Shown in pieces: positions 8,280 through 17,510 of a DNA stretch of 64,000 nucleotides. Position numbers and translations under genes: made by a program. The notes beneath the pieces were generated by a model, which saw nothing but the letters and a program-made list of their open reading frames with translations, searched no databases and was not told the DNA's origin. Position 1 is the stretch's first letter, and every line of letters begins with the position of its first letter. Source of the stretch: Geomonas paludis (GTDB taxonomy: Bacteria > Desulfobacterota > Desulfuromonadia > Geobacterales > Geobacteraceae); assembly GCF_014193585.1 (NCBI RefSeq), contig NZ_BLXY01000004.1, forward strand, positions 1-64,000, written 5' to 3'.

Positions 8280-8969
8280 ATGCCCGAAGCCAGCGCGCCG
8301 ATCGTCCGGATCAGGAACCTCTCCAAGGCCTACCGCCGGGGCACCCAGGTGATCCCCGTCCTCACCGACATCAACTTCGATATCGCCCGGGGCGAATTCG
8401 TCGCCCTCATGGGGCCTTCCGGCTCCGGCAAGAGTACGCTCTTGAACCTCATCGCCGGCATCGACAGCGCCGACCAGGGGTCGATCCAGGTGGGAGACGT
8501 CGAGATCACCACCCTGGGCGAAAGCGACCTGGCCCGCTGGCGCGCCGGCAGCGTCGGCTTCATCTTCCAGTTCTACAACCTGATCCCGGTGCTGACCGCG
8601 TACGAGAACGTGGAACTCCCGCTATTGTTGACCCACCTCAGCCGGCGCGAGCGGAGCGAGCACGTCGAGGCGGTGCTGAACGTGGTCGGTCTCGCCGACC
8701 GTATGGACCACTACCCCTCCCAGCTCTCCGGCGGCCAGCAGCAGCGGGTCGCCATCGCCCGCGCCATCGTCACCGATCCCGAGATCCTGGTGGCCGACGA
8801 GCCCACCGGTGACCTGGACCGCGCCTCCGCCGAGGAGATCCTGCAGCTCATGGACCGCCTGGTGCGGGAGTTCGGCAAGACGGTGATCATGGTGACCCAC
8901 GACCCGCGCGCCGCGGAAAAGGCCCACCTGATCCGGCACCTGGAGAAGGGTGAACTGAGCGTGACCTAG
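8280..8969 (+). CDS. ABC exporter ATP-binding protein (MacB/LolD-type)
   Basis: 229 aa. Walker [10 protein letters not shown] near residue 46, a Q-loop in [10 protein letters not shown], signature LSGGQQQR, Walker [13 protein letters not shown] and the switch histidine in MVTHD are all intact. This is the MacB/LolD/FtsE branch that drives mechanotransmission-type exporters. It begins two bases after the adaptor stop, and its own stop abuts the next start codon, so the genes are one operon. Confidence 0.93.
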   Translation: MPEASAPIVRIRNLSKAYRRGTQVIPVLTDINFDIARGEFVALMGPSGSGKSTLLNLIAGIDSADQGSIQVGDVEITTLGESDLARWRAGSVGFIFQFYNLIPVLTAYENVELPLLLTHLSRRERSEHVEAVLNVVGLADRMDHYPSQLSGGQQQRVAIARAIVTDPEILVADEPTGDLDRASAEEILQLMDRLVREFGKTVIMVTHDPRAAEKAHLIRHLEKGELSVT

Positions 8970-10136
8970 ATGGGCATTCCCTATTCCTACAGTTTCCGCA
9001 ACCTCTGGACCAGACGCCTCACCACCGTCCTCACCGCAAGCGGCATGGGGCTGGTGGTCTTCGTCTTTGCCGCCACCCTGATGCTGACCGAGGGGCTGGA
9101 AAAGACGCTGGTTGAGACCGGCTCGTCCGACAACGTGGTGCTGCTCAGGAAGTCGGCCAACTCGGAGGTGCAAAGCGGCGTGGAGCGCGACCAGGCTTCG
9201 CTGCTGGAGAGTCAGCCCGAGATTGCCATCGGAGCCGATGGCAGGCCCCTTCTGGCCAAGGAACTGGTGGTCCTGATCAACCTGAAGAAACGGGTGGGGG
9301 ACAAGCCCGCCAACGTCATCATCCGCGGCATCGACGCCGCTTCGCTCAAGTTGCGCCCGGCGGTGCGGCTCAAGGAGGGGCGCATGCCGCGCCCCGGCTC
9401 CGCCGAGGTTGTCGCCGGCGAGAGCGTGGCGCAGCGCTTCAAAGGGTGCGGGCTGGGCGAGACGTTGCGCTTCGGTATGCGCGACTGGCGCGTGGTGGGC
9501 GTCTTCGATGCCGGGGCCACCGGTTTCTCCTCCGAGATCTGGGGCGACCGCGACCAGATGATGCAGGCCTTCCGGAGGCCCGTCTACTCGTCGATGATCT
9601 TCCGGCTGCGCGACACCGGCGCGTTCGACGCCTACAAGGCGCGCGTGGAGGCCGATCCGAGGCTCACCGTCGAGGCCAAGCGGGAGACCCAGTACTACCT
9701 GGACCAGTCCGAGGCCATGGCCAAGTTTTTGCGCATCCTGGGGCTGGTGCTCACCGTCATCTTCTCCATCGGCGCCGTGATCGGGGCGACCATCACCATG
9801 TACGCCGCCGTCGCCAACCGCGTCACCGAGATCGGGACCCTGCGGGCGCTTGGGTTCCAGAGAAAGAGCATCCTGGCCTCCTTCATCATCGAGGCGCTGT
9901 TACTGGGGCTGTGCGGCGGGATCCTGGGGATCTTTGCCGCTTCGTTCATGCAGCTCATCACCATTTCCACCATGAACTGGGCCTCCTTCTCCGAGTTGGC
10001 CTTTTCCTTCACGCTCAACTTCAGCATCGTGTGGAAGTCGCTGCTCTTTTCCGCCGTGATGGGTTTTGTCGGCGGCGCGCTCCCCGCCCTGCGCGCCTCG
10101 CGGATGAACATAGTCGAGGCCCTGCGGGCCACTTAA
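8970..10136 (+). CDS. ABC exporter permease 1 (FtsX/MacB-type)
   Basis: 388 aa. The layout is one N-terminal transmembrane helix (about 17-40), a periplasmic MacB-type domain (about 45-255) and three C-terminal helices (about 258-385) with the conserved TEIGTLRALGFQ segment of the FtsX domain. It starts on the base after the ATPase stop. Permease and ATPase are separate chains here, unlike fused E. coli MacB. A family-C repeat follows the stop at once. Confidence 0.9.
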   Translation: MGIPYSYSFRNLWTRRLTTVLTASGMGLVVFVFAATLMLTEGLEKTLVETGSSDNVVLLRKSANSEVQSGVERDQASLLESQPEIAIGADGRPLLAKELVVLINLKKRVGDKPANVIIRGIDAASLKLRPAVRLKEGRMPRPGSAEVVAGESVAQRFKGCGLGETLRFGMRDWRVVGVFDAGATGFSSEIWGDRDQMMQAFRRPVYSSMIFRLRDTGAFDAYKARVEADPRLTVEAKRETQYYLDQSEAMAKFLRILGLVLTVIFSIGAVIGATITMYAAVANRVTEIGTLRALGFQRKSILASFIIEALLLGLCGGILGIFAASFMQLITISTMNWASFSELAFSFTLNFSIVWKSLLFSAVMGFVGGALPALRASRMNIVEALRAT

Positions 10137-10269
10137 AACCATTAGCCACGGAGAAAATCTGAGGAAATCTGAGAAAGGCAAAGACAGAAGCAAAAGACTT
10201 TGAGGGTAAACCCAAAGATTTTGGTTCTCTCAGAAGTTCTCAGATTTTCTCCGTGGCCAATGGTTTTGG
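10134..10269. repeat. Repeat family C, copy 2, inside the exporter operon
   Basis: The arms (CATTAGCCACGGAGAAAATC and its complement near 10241-10264) match copy 1 at 3807-3946 almost exactly, while the centre differs. It overlaps the stop of permease 1 and ends 13 bp before the start of permease 2, so it splits the operon without breaking either gene. Confidence 0.75.
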
Positions 10270-10282
10270 TTTCGAGGTTTTG

Positions 10283-11440
10283 ATGTTTTTCCTCAAATAC
10301 ATCCTCAGGAATCTCTTCCGGCACAAGCTCCGCTCGGTGCTCACCATCGTGGGGGTGGCGGTGGCGGTGCTCGCCTTCGGCCTCTTGCGCACGCTGGTCG
10401 GGCTTTGGTACGCCGGCGCCGAGCACGCCTCGGACACGCGCCTGGTCACCCGCAACTCCATCTCGCTGGTCTTTCCCCTTCCCATCTCGTACCTGGACCG
10501 CATCCGCGGCGTCCCGGGGGTCACTTCGGTCTCCTACGGCAACTGGTTCGGCGCCTACTACAAGGACCAGAAGAACTTCTTCGCCAACTACGCCATCGAG
10601 CCGCGCGGCTACCTGGAGCTCTACCCTGAGCTCATGCTCTCACCCAAGGAGAAGAACGATTTCTTCCTGGACCGCAAGGGATGCATCGTGGGGGAACGCC
10701 TGGCCAAGACCTACGGCTGGAAGGTCGGCGACCTGATCACCCTGAAAGGGACCATCTTCCCGGGGCAGTGGGAGTTCGTGCTGCGCGGCATCTACCACGG
10801 CAAGGAGAAGGCGACCGAGGAGCGCATCCTCCTTTTTCACTGGAGCTACCTCAACGAAGCCCTGCGCCAGACCGTACCCCGCCGTGCCGACCAGGTGGGC
10901 TATTTCGTGGTGGGGGTGAAAAAGCCCGAACTCGCTCCCGAGGTGTCCATGGCCATCGACTCGCTGTTCAAGAACTCGCTGGCGGAGACCTTGACCGAGA
11001 CGGAGAAGGCTTTCCACATGAGCTTCGTTTCCATGACCGAGGCGATCATGGTCGCCATCCAGATCGTCTCCTACATGGTGATCGCCATCATCATGGTGGT
11101 GGCCGCCAACACCATGGCCATGACCGCGCGCGAGCGCATCAGTGAGTATGCCACCCTGAAAACCCTGGGTTTCAAGGGGGGGCACCTGGGAGGGCTCATC
11201 TTCGGGGAGTCGGTGCTGATCTCCCTGTCCGGCGGTGTCGTCGGCGTCGCGGCCACCTTCCCGGCCGCGCACTGGATCGAGGTCGAACTTGCCCAGTTCT
11301 TTCCCTACTTCAGCGTTTCCACTGAAACCATCCTGCTGGAGTTGCTGGCCGCCTTGTCGGTGGGGGTGGTTTCCGGGATCTTCCCCACCTGGCGCGGCGC
11401 CACCATCCGCATCGCCGACGGGCTGAAGCGAATAGGGTAG
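10283..11440 (+). CDS. ABC exporter permease 2 (FtsX/MacB-type)
   Basis: 385 aa. Same topology as permease 1: an N-terminal helix (about 13-33), a large periplasmic domain and three C-terminal helices with RERISEYATLKTLGFKG. Two different permeases beside one ATPase imply a heterodimeric membrane unit. I start at ATG 10283 (MFFLKYILRN) with GAGG upstream. The frame is open 30 nt further, but that extension would translate the end of the family-C repeat. Confidence 0.88.
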   Translation: MFFLKYILRNLFRHKLRSVLTIVGVAVAVLAFGLLRTLVGLWYAGAEHASDTRLVTRNSISLVFPLPISYLDRIRGVPGVTSVSYGNWFGAYYKDQKNFFANYAIEPRGYLELYPELMLSPKEKNDFFLDRKGCIVGERLAKTYGWKVGDLITLKGTIFPGQWEFVLRGIYHGKEKATEERILLFHWSYLNEALRQTVPRRADQVGYFVVGVKKPELAPEVSMAIDSLFKNSLAETLTETEKAFHMSFVSMTEAIMVAIQIVSYMVIAIIMVVAANTMAMTARERISEYATLKTLGFKGGHLGGLIFGESVLISLSGGVVGVAATFPAAHWIEVELAQFFPYFSVSTETILLELLAALSVGVVSGIFPTWRGATIRIADGLKRIG

Positions 11441-11446
11441 GCGCCT

Positions 11447-11660
11447 AAAACCTCAACGCAAAGGCGCCAAGCCGCAAAGGCGCGAAGAGAAACCAATATC
11501 TTGTGTTTTAAAGCAAAACCCAGTATAAGAACCCGCCTGTGTTCCGCTTTCCAGCCGTACTCTTGAACTTTCCCCCGGCGGCTTTGCCTCTGTTGTGCAA
11601 TGCTCTTAGTTTTTTCTCAGCGCCTTAGTGGCTTTGCGCCTTTGCGTTAGAGCTTTTAGC
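11447..11660. repeat. Imperfect inverted repeat of about 214 bp
   Basis: The left arm (11447-11490, containing CAACGCAAAGGCGCCAAGCC) pairs with the right arm (11612-11660, containing GGCTTTGCGCCTTTGCGTT). About 120 bp between them show no gene. It is MITE-like and fills the gap between permease 2 and the next gene, whose TTG start lies 31 bp beyond it. Confidence 0.65.
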
Positions 11661-11690
11661 CTTTGTGTTTTTGATTTCAGGAGGTCCCCG

Positions 11691-12434
11691 TTGAGATTTC
11701 TGCGTCTGCCCAAGGACCGCATCGTCTGGCTGCTGCTCCTGGTTTCGTTGATCCTGTACCTGGCCGATTACCTCCTGTTCCCGCGTGCCGAGGAAATCGG
11801 CTTCGGCTTCATGTCCAACGTGGCCTTCCTCCCGGTCTACGTGCTCTTCGTGACGCTGATGATCGAACGCGTGCTCAAGGAGCGCGAACGCGAGGCCATG
11901 ATCAAGAAGCTCAACATGGTCATCGGCATCTTCTTCAGCGAGGTCGGCTCCCCGCTGCTTCGTGACCTGCACGACTTCTACCCGGACGGCGAGGAACTCT
12001 CCAGGAAGCTCAGGGTCACGGTGCGCTGGCACGAGGAGGATTACCAGGCTGCCAGGGCGTTTCTGAAGGACCATGAAATCCGTCCCGATTCCCGCTCCGG
12101 CGACCTGGTCGCCCTGAGGACCTTTCTCTCCGAGAGGAAGGGGGTGATGCTGTCGCTCATGGAGAACCCGAACCTTTTGGAGCACGACTCGTTCACCGAT
12201 CTCCTCTGGGCGGTGTTCCACCTGATCGAGGAACTCCAGGCGCGCCGCTCCCTCACCGGGCTCCCGGCCAGCGACATGGATCACTTAAGCGGCGACATAA
12301 AACGGGCGCACACCTACCTCCTCATGGAGTGGCTCTCCTACATGGCGCACCTGCAGAAGGACTACCCCTACCTGTTCTCGCTCGCGGTCCGCATGAACCC
12401 GATGAACCCCGAGGCGCACCCCGAGGTGACCTGA
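11691..12434 (+). CDS. Membrane protein of unknown function, linked to the exporter
   Basis: 247 aa. Two N-terminal transmembrane helices (about 10-27 and 37-57) are followed by a soluble, charged alpha-helical domain (about 60-247) with no motif I recognise. I start at TTG 11691 because AGGAGGT lies 6 nt before it and it precedes the first helix; the longer frame begins inside the inverted repeat. Its position behind the exporter suggests an accessory role, but this is guilt by association. Confidence 0.7.
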   Translation: MRFLRLPKDRIVWLLLLVSLILYLADYLLFPRAEEIGFGFMSNVAFLPVYVLFVTLMIERVLKEREREAMIKKLNMVIGIFFSEVGSPLLRDLHDFYPDGEELSRKLRVTVRWHEEDYQAARAFLKDHEIRPDSRSGDLVALRTFLSERKGVMLSLMENPNLLEHDSFTDLLWAVFHLIEELQARRSLTGLPASDMDHLSGDIKRAHTYLLMEWLSYMAHLQKDYPYLFSLAVRMNPMNPEAHPEVT

Positions 12435-12449
12435 GAAAGAGAAAAAAAG

Positions 12450-12478
12450 TTGCATATTTGCGACGGGTGCCTTATAAG
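12450..12478 (+). promoter_or_regulatory. Sigma-70 promoter of the pheA-tyrA-aroA operon
   Basis: TTGCAT and TATAAG are separated by 17 bp, 50 nt before the pheA start codon. Both hexamers are close to consensus. Confidence 0.65.
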
Positions 12479-12528
12479 TATCTGCTCCGCAAAAAGCCAC
12501 TATCCCTCCTGAAAGGTGACCGAAAGCT

Positions 12529-13608
12529 TTGAAAGAAAAGCAGACTCTGGCAAAACTCCGTCAGGAAATAGATGCGGTGGACGATCGCATCCTGGAACTT
12601 CTCAACGAGCGGGCCAAGCTCGTGATGCAGGTCGGCGCGGTGAAGACCGAAAACCGCAGCGACTTCCACGTGCCCAGCCGCGAGAGAGAGATCTATGACC
12701 GTCTCACCGCGGCGAACCCCGGCCCCTTCCCGGCCGAGGCGGTGCGCGGCGTCTTCCGCGAGATCATTTCCGCGTCGCTGGCGCTGGAAAAGCCGTTGAA
12801 AGTCGCCTTCCTGGGACCCAACGCCACCTTCAGCCACCTGGCGGCCATGCAGCACTTCGGCCTCTCGGCGTCGCTGTCGCCGGAGCGCTCCATCCCCGCG
12901 GTGTTCGAGGCGGTGGAGAAGGGCGAGGCGTACTACGGCGTGGTCCCGGTGGAGAACACCACCGAAGGGATGATCTCGCACACGCTCGACATGTTCATGG
13001 AGAGCGAGCTGAAGATCAACGCCGAGGTCCTTTTGGAGGTGTCCCACTTCCTGCTTTCCAGGACCGGGCGCTTCGAAGATATCAAGAAGGTCTACTCGCA
13101 CCCGCAGCCCCTGGCCCAGTGCCGCAAGTGGCTCGCCGAGAACCTTCCCAACGTGCCCCTGGTCGACGTCGCCTCCACGACGCTCGCCGCCCAGATCGTG
13201 GCCGAGGACTACACCGCGGCGGCGATCGCCAGCGAGTACGCCTCTTCCATCTACAACCTTAAGATCGTCAAGGCCCGCATCGAGGACCAGGTGAACAACT
13301 TCACCAGGTTCCTGGTCATCGGCCGGAAGATGGCCGAGGCCAGTGGCGACGACAAGACCTCGCTCATGTTCTCGGTGCGCGACCAGCCGGGCATCCTGCA
13401 CCGGATGCTGGAGCCGTTCGCCAAGCGCGGCATCAACCTCTCCAAGATCGAGTCCCGCCCGCTCAAGAAGAAGGCGTGGGAATACATCTTCTATCTCGAC
13501 CTCTCCGGGCACATCTCCGATCCCACCGTCGGCGAGGCGGTGCAGGAACTTGGCACCTGCTGCCAGTTCGTGAAGGTGCTGGGCTCGTACCCCCGGGCAC
13601 GTCAGTGA
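12529..13608 (+). CDS. pheA: Bifunctional chorismate mutase/prephenate dehydratase
   Basis: 359 aa. It converts chorismate to prephenate and then phenylpyruvate. The AroQ-type mutase domain is at about 1-85 (LRQEIDAVDDRILELLNERA). The dehydratase domain is at about 88-268 with VPVENTTEGMI. A regulatory ACT domain (about 275-352) carries the phenylalanine-binding-type motifs GILHRMLEPFAKRGINL and ESRPLKK, so feedback inhibition by Phe is expected. The start is TTG 12529 with AAGGTGA upstream. tyrA follows after 12 bp. Confidence 0.95.
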   Translation: MKEKQTLAKLRQEIDAVDDRILELLNERAKLVMQVGAVKTENRSDFHVPSREREIYDRLTAANPGPFPAEAVRGVFREIISASLALEKPLKVAFLGPNATFSHLAAMQHFGLSASLSPERSIPAVFEAVEKGEAYYGVVPVENTTEGMISHTLDMFMESELKINAEVLLEVSHFLLSRTGRFEDIKKVYSHPQPLAQCRKWLAENLPNVPLVDVASTTLAAQIVAEDYTAAAIASEYASSIYNLKIVKARIEDQVNNFTRFLVIGRKMAEASGDDKTSLMFSVRDQPGILHRMLEPFAKRGINLSKIESRPLKKKAWEYIFYLDLSGHISDPTVGEAVQELGTCCQFVKVLGSYPRARQ

Positions 13609-13620
13609 GGGGGAACTAGC

Positions 13621-14481
13621 ATGGTCCAGTTCAAGAAGATGGTCGTGATCGGCGTCGGGCTGATCGGCGGATCCCTGGCCCGCGTGCTGCGCGAGAAAGG
13701 GTCTGTCAACGAGGTGGTTGGCGTCGGCCGCGGCGAAGCCAACCTGAAGCGCGGCGTCGAACTGGGCGTTCTGGACAGTTACAGCACCGATGCCAGGGAA
13801 GCGGTGGCCGGAGCCGATCTGGTCTTCGTGGCGACCCCGGTCTGCACCATACCCAAGGTGGTCGCCGAAATCGCGCCCTACCTCGCTCCCGGCTGCATCG
13901 TCACCGACGGCGGTTCCGTCAAGGAAACCGTGGTGACGGCGTGCGAGCCGCTCATGCCGGAAGGGACCTTTTTTGTTGGCGGGCATCCCATCGCCGGAAC
14001 CGAACACTCGGGCGTCGAGGCCTCCTTTTCCACACTTTACGTGGGCAGGCGCTGCATCGTCACCCCCACCGCCAACACCGATCGAGTGGCGCTGGAGAAG
14101 GTGGTCGAGCTCTGGAAGGTGGCCGGTTCCACCGTACCGCTCATGGACCCCGTGCAGCACGACCTGGTGGTCGCCGCCATTTCGCACCTGCCGCACATGG
14201 TGGCCTACTCGCTGGTGAACGCCGTGGACGGCTACGACCGTTTCGGCGGCGATCTGCTCTCCTTTTCCGCGGGAGGCTTCAGGGACTTCACCCGGATTGC
14301 ATCGTCCGACCCGGTCATGTGGCGCGACATCGCGCTTACCAACCGCGAGGCGATCCTGGAGATGATGGACTTTTTCTCCATGTACCTGGAGAAACTGCGC
14401 ACCCTGGTGGACCAGGGCGATGCCGACGGCCTGCAGGCCTTTTTCCTGAACTCCAAGCAGAAGCGGGACGCGATTCTCTAA
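13621..14481 (+). CDS. tyrA: Prephenate dehydrogenase
   Basis: 286 aa. It oxidatively decarboxylates prephenate to 4-hydroxyphenylpyruvate with NAD(P). The nucleotide-binding GVGLIGGSLA motif is near residue 11, and GGHPIAGTEHSGVEA carries the active-site histidine. There is no ACT domain, so regulation must be active-site based or absent. It lies between pheA and aroA in one aromatic amino acid operon. Confidence 0.94.
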   Translation: MVQFKKMVVIGVGLIGGSLARVLREKGSVNEVVGVGRGEANLKRGVELGVLDSYSTDAREAVAGADLVFVATPVCTIPKVVAEIAPYLAPGCIVTDGGSVKETVVTACEPLMPEGTFFVGGHPIAGTEHSGVEASFSTLYVGRRCIVTPTANTDRVALEKVVELWKVAGSTVPLMDPVQHDLVVAAISHLPHMVAYSLVNAVDGYDRFGGDLLSFSAGGFRDFTRIASSDPVMWRDIALTNREAILEMMDFFSMYLEKLRTLVDQGDADGLQAFFLNSKQKRDAIL

Positions 14482-14506
14482 CAGCGGTCCGCAGGCGGCG
14501 AATCCG

Positions 14507-14562
14507 GTCCGACTAGTCTGACCAGTCCGACCAGTCCGACCAGTCCGACCAGTCCGACCAGG
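14507..14562. repeat. 9-bp tandem repeat between tyrA and aroA
   Basis: ACCAGTCCG is repeated four times exactly at 14521-14556, with a partial copy after and degenerate copies before. It lies in the 119-bp gap ahead of aroA and ends 38 nt before its start codon. Copy number could vary by slippage. Confidence 0.8.
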
Positions 14563-14600
14563 TTCGGCAGAAAAAATTGAAAGCGGCAGCGAGGTGCTTC

Positions 14601-15890
14601 ATGCAAAGCTACACCGTTCAACCCGCCAAGAGCGTGCGCGGCGAGATCCGCGTCCCGGGCGACAAGTCGATATCGCACCGCTCCATCATGTTCGGCTCCA
14701 TCGCCAACGGCGTGACCAAGGTCTCGGGCTTCCTGCGCGGCGAGGACGCGCTGGCCACCCTGGAGGCGTTCCGCGCCATGGGTGTGCAGATCGACGACGA
14801 CGGCGAGACGGTGACCATCGTGGGCAAGGGGCTGCACGGCCTCGAGGAGCCGACCGACGTGCTGGACTGCGGCAACTCCGGCACCTCGATGAGGCTTCTC
14901 ACCGGGCTTCTGGCGGGCCAGAGCTTCTTCTCGGTCCTCTCCGGCGACAAGTACCTGCGCGCCCGCCCCATGAAACGCGTGGTGGGCCCGCTCTCCAAGA
15001 TGGGCGCCCACATCGGCGGCCGCGCCGGCGGGGAAAAGGCGCCGCTCGCCATCCAGGGCTCCAAGCTCAAGGGGATCGAGTACGACTCCCCGGTCTCGAG
15101 CGCCCAGGTGAAGTCGGCCATCATGCTGGCGGGACTTTACGCCGAAGGTGAGACCGTGGTGCGCGAGCCGCATCTCTCCCGCGATCACTCGGAGCGGATG
15201 CTGCGCGCCTTCGGCGCTCACGTGGAAACCTTCCCGGGCGGGGTCAAGGTCCGCGGCGGCGCCGAACTGACCGGACGCGACATCGTTGTCCCCGGCGACA
15301 TCTCCTCGGCCGCCTTCTTCATGGTCGCGGGATCGATCGTTCCGGGAGCGGAACTGGTCATCAAGGGAGTCGGAATCAACCCGACCCGCACCGGCATCAT
15401 CGACATCCTGATGGGGATGGGGGCGGACCTCGAACTTCTGCACGAACGCGACGAGACCGGCGAGCCGGTGGCCGACATCCGGGTGCGCTACGCGCCGTTG
15501 AAGGCCATGGCGATCTCCGGCGAGGTGGTGCCGCGCGCCATCGACGAGTTTCCTGCCATCTGCGTCGCGGCGGCCCTCGCCGAAGGGACCACCGTGGTGA
15601 GCGGCGCTGAGGAACTGCGGGTCAAGGAAACCGACCGCATCACCGCCATGGCGGACAATTTAAGACGAGCCGGGGTCACCGTGGTGGAGACGCCGGACGG
15701 CATGGAAATTACCGGCGTATCCGCCCTCAAGGCGTGCGCCGCCGACAGCTTCGGCGATCACAGGATCGCCATGTCCATGATGGTGGCAGGGCTGGTCGCA
15801 CAGGGAGAAACCACCATCTCCGACGTCGACTGCATCGCCACCTCGTTCCCCGGCTTCCGTGAACTTCTCGAGGGGGTAGTACAGCGTTGA
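14601..15890 (+). CDS. aroA: 3-phosphoshikimate 1-carboxyvinyltransferase (EPSP synthase)
   Basis: 429 aa. It transfers enolpyruvyl from PEP to shikimate 3-phosphate. The N-terminal GDKSISHRSIMFG and LDCGNSGTSMRLLTG motifs and the C-terminal DRI and FGDHRIAMSMMVAG motifs are complete. The residue after LDCGNSGT is Ser, as in typical bacterial enzymes. I start at ATG 14601 with GAGGTG upstream; the TTG at 14577 in the same frame has no ribosome site. The stop overlaps the TTG start of cmk. Confidence 0.95.
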   Translation: MQSYTVQPAKSVRGEIRVPGDKSISHRSIMFGSIANGVTKVSGFLRGEDALATLEAFRAMGVQIDDDGETVTIVGKGLHGLEEPTDVLDCGNSGTSMRLLTGLLAGQSFFSVLSGDKYLRARPMKRVVGPLSKMGAHIGGRAGGEKAPLAIQGSKLKGIEYDSPVSSAQVKSAIMLAGLYAEGETVVREPHLSRDHSERMLRAFGAHVETFPGGVKVRGGAELTGRDIVVPGDISSAAFFMVAGSIVPGAELVIKGVGINPTRTGIIDILMGMGADLELLHERDETGEPVADIRVRYAPLKAMAISGEVVPRAIDEFPAICVAAALAEGTTVVSGAEELRVKETDRITAMADNLRRAGVTVVETPDGMEITGVSALKACAADSFGDHRIAMSMMVAGLVAQGETTISDVDCIATSFPGFRELLEGVVQR

Positions 15891-16588
15891 GTGCAGTTAG
15901 AGAAAACGGCGTAATCGTAGCCATAGACGGACCCTCCGGGGCGGGCAAGAGCAGCCTCACCAAGCTTCTGGCCCAGCGCCTCGGTTACATTCATATCGAC
16001 ACCGGCGCCATGTTCCGCGCCGTCGCCCTCATGTCCAAGCGCGCCGGCATCGCCACCGATGACGACGCCCGGCTTGCCGAACTGTGCCGCGGGCTGGAAG
16101 TCACCTTCGTCAGGGACGGCGAGAACTGCCGCGTGCTTGCCAACGGCGAGGACGTCTCCACCGAGATTCGCACCGAGGAGATCGGCCTGTTGACCTCCGC
16201 CATCTCGGCCCGCAAGCCGGTGCGCGAGGCGCTTCTGACCATGCAGCGCGCCATGGGGGCCAAGGGGGGCGTCATCCTGGAGGGACGCGACATCGGCACC
16301 GTGGTCTTCCCGGACGCCGAGGTGAAGTTCTTCCTCTCCGCCAGCGCCGAGGAACGCGGCCGCCGCCGCTACCTGGAACTGGCCGCGCGCGGCGACAAGG
16401 CGACGCTCGAGGAGACCATCGCCAAGGTGATCCAGCGCGACCAGCAGGACGAGGGGCGCGAGCACGCGCCGCTCAAGCAGGCCGACGATGCGCTCCCCAT
16501 CGACTCCACCAGCCTCTCCATCGAGGAAGTGCTGACCGTCATGGAAAACGCCGTACGTGAGCGCCTGGCGCAGGACGACAAGAGGTAA
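15887..16588 (+). CDS. cmk: Cytidylate kinase
   Basis: 233 aa. It phosphorylates CMP and dCMP. The P-loop is GPSGAGKSS near residue 15, followed by the GYIHIDTGAMFRAVAL substrate region and LEGRDIGTVVFPDA. The start is TTG 15887, which overlaps the aroA stop (TTGA), so translation is coupled. ispH begins two bases after the stop. Confidence 0.93.
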   Translation: MSAVRENGVIVAIDGPSGAGKSSLTKLLAQRLGYIHIDTGAMFRAVALMSKRAGIATDDDARLAELCRGLEVTFVRDGENCRVLANGEDVSTEIRTEEIGLLTSAISARKPVREALLTMQRAMGAKGGVILEGRDIGTVVFPDAEVKFFLSASAEERGRRRYLELAARGDKATLEETIAKVIQRDQQDEGREHAPLKQADDALPIDSTSLSIEEVLTVMENAVRERLAQDDKR

Positions 16589-16590
16589 CC

Positions 16591-17442
16591 ATGGAAGTGA
16601 TACTGGCCAAACACGCGGGCTTTTGCTTCGGGGTGAAAAGGGCCACCCATCTCGCCTTCGACGCCGCCGACAAGGGCGGCGACACCTACACCCTGGGGCC
16701 GATCATCCATTCGCCGCAGGTGGTGCAGCGCCTCGAGGAGATGGGGGTGAAATCGGTCGAGGACGTGGCCGAGATCAAAAACGGCAGTACCGTGATCATC
16801 CGCTCCCACGGCGTCGCCGCCGAGGAACTGGAAGCCGCCGTGCGCGCCAATCTCGAGATCGTCGACGCCACCTGCCCGTTCGTCAAGAAGGCCCAGGAGC
16901 ACGTGGCCACGCTCTCCAAGGAAGGGTACGACGTGGTCGTGGTCGGGGACGCGGTCCATCCCGAGGTGCAGGGGATCGTTTCCTACGCCACCGGCCGGGT
17001 CTACGTGGTCAGCTCCGGCAAGGACGTCGAGAGGCTGCCGCGCATGGCCAAGATGGGGGTGGTGGCGCAGACCACGCAGTCCTTCGAACACCTGAACGAG
17101 GTGGTGGCGGCCTGCCTGGCCCGCGGCGGCGAGACCCGGGTCTACAACACCATCTGCGACGCCACCGCGGTGCGTCAGGAAGAAACCAAGAAGCTGGCCG
17201 GCGAGGTCGACTGCATGATCGTCATCGGCGGCTTCAACAGCGCCAACACCAAGCGACTGGCCCAGATCTGCCGCGAGCTTTTGCCGCGCACGCACCACAT
17301 CGAGACCGCCGGCCAGATCGACCCGGCCTGGTTCGAAGGGGTGCAGCGGGTCGGGGTGACGGCTGGGGCATCGACGCCGAAGTGGTTGATCGACGAAGTG
17401 ACGGAAAGAATTTCGGCCATCGACAAGGATAAAATAGGTTGA
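16591..17442 (+). CDS. ispH: 4-hydroxy-3-methylbut-2-enyl diphosphate reductase
   Basis: 283 aa. This Fe-S enzyme makes IPP and DMAPP in the last step of the MEP pathway. The three cluster cysteines are in AGFCFGVKRA (near 12), DATCPFVKKA (near 96) and NTICDATAVRQEE (near 190). Catalytic His and Glu residues are in GDAVHPEVQG and TTQSFEHL. The cmk-ispH-rpsA order is a known arrangement; in some bacteria ispH and rpsA are fused, but here they are separate. Confidence 0.95.
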   Translation: MEVILAKHAGFCFGVKRATHLAFDAADKGGDTYTLGPIIHSPQVVQRLEEMGVKSVEDVAEIKNGSTVIIRSHGVAAEELEAAVRANLEIVDATCPFVKKAQEHVATLSKEGYDVVVVGDAVHPEVQGIVSYATGRVYVVSSGKDVERLPRMAKMGVVAQTTQSFEHLNEVVAACLARGGETRVYNTICDATAVRQEETKKLAGEVDCMIVIGGFNSANTKRLAQICRELLPRTHHIETAGQIDPAWFEGVQRVGVTAGASTPKWLIDEVTERISAIDKDKIG

Positions 17443-17466
17443 TATTTTTGTCCGATGTGCTAAATT
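17439..17466 (+). promoter_or_regulatory. Candidate rpsA promoter
   Basis: TTGATA and TAAATT are spaced 16 bp apart, 45 nt before the rpsA start; the -35 overlaps the ispH stop. It could give rpsA its own expression apart from the upstream operon. Confidence 0.45.
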
Positions 17467-17510
17467 AGCTCGATTTTATATGGAGATTACACGAGGGGGT
17501 AACGGTTTCA

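Noticed and set aside
10253..10282. Upstream extension of permease 2 (MANGFGFEVL...)
   Set aside because: It translates the end of a family-C repeat; ATG 10283 has a proper ribosome site and the normal N-terminus.
14507..14562. Short regular repeats as a CRISPR array
   Set aside because: Units of 9 bp in direct tandem without spacers; no cas genes nearby.
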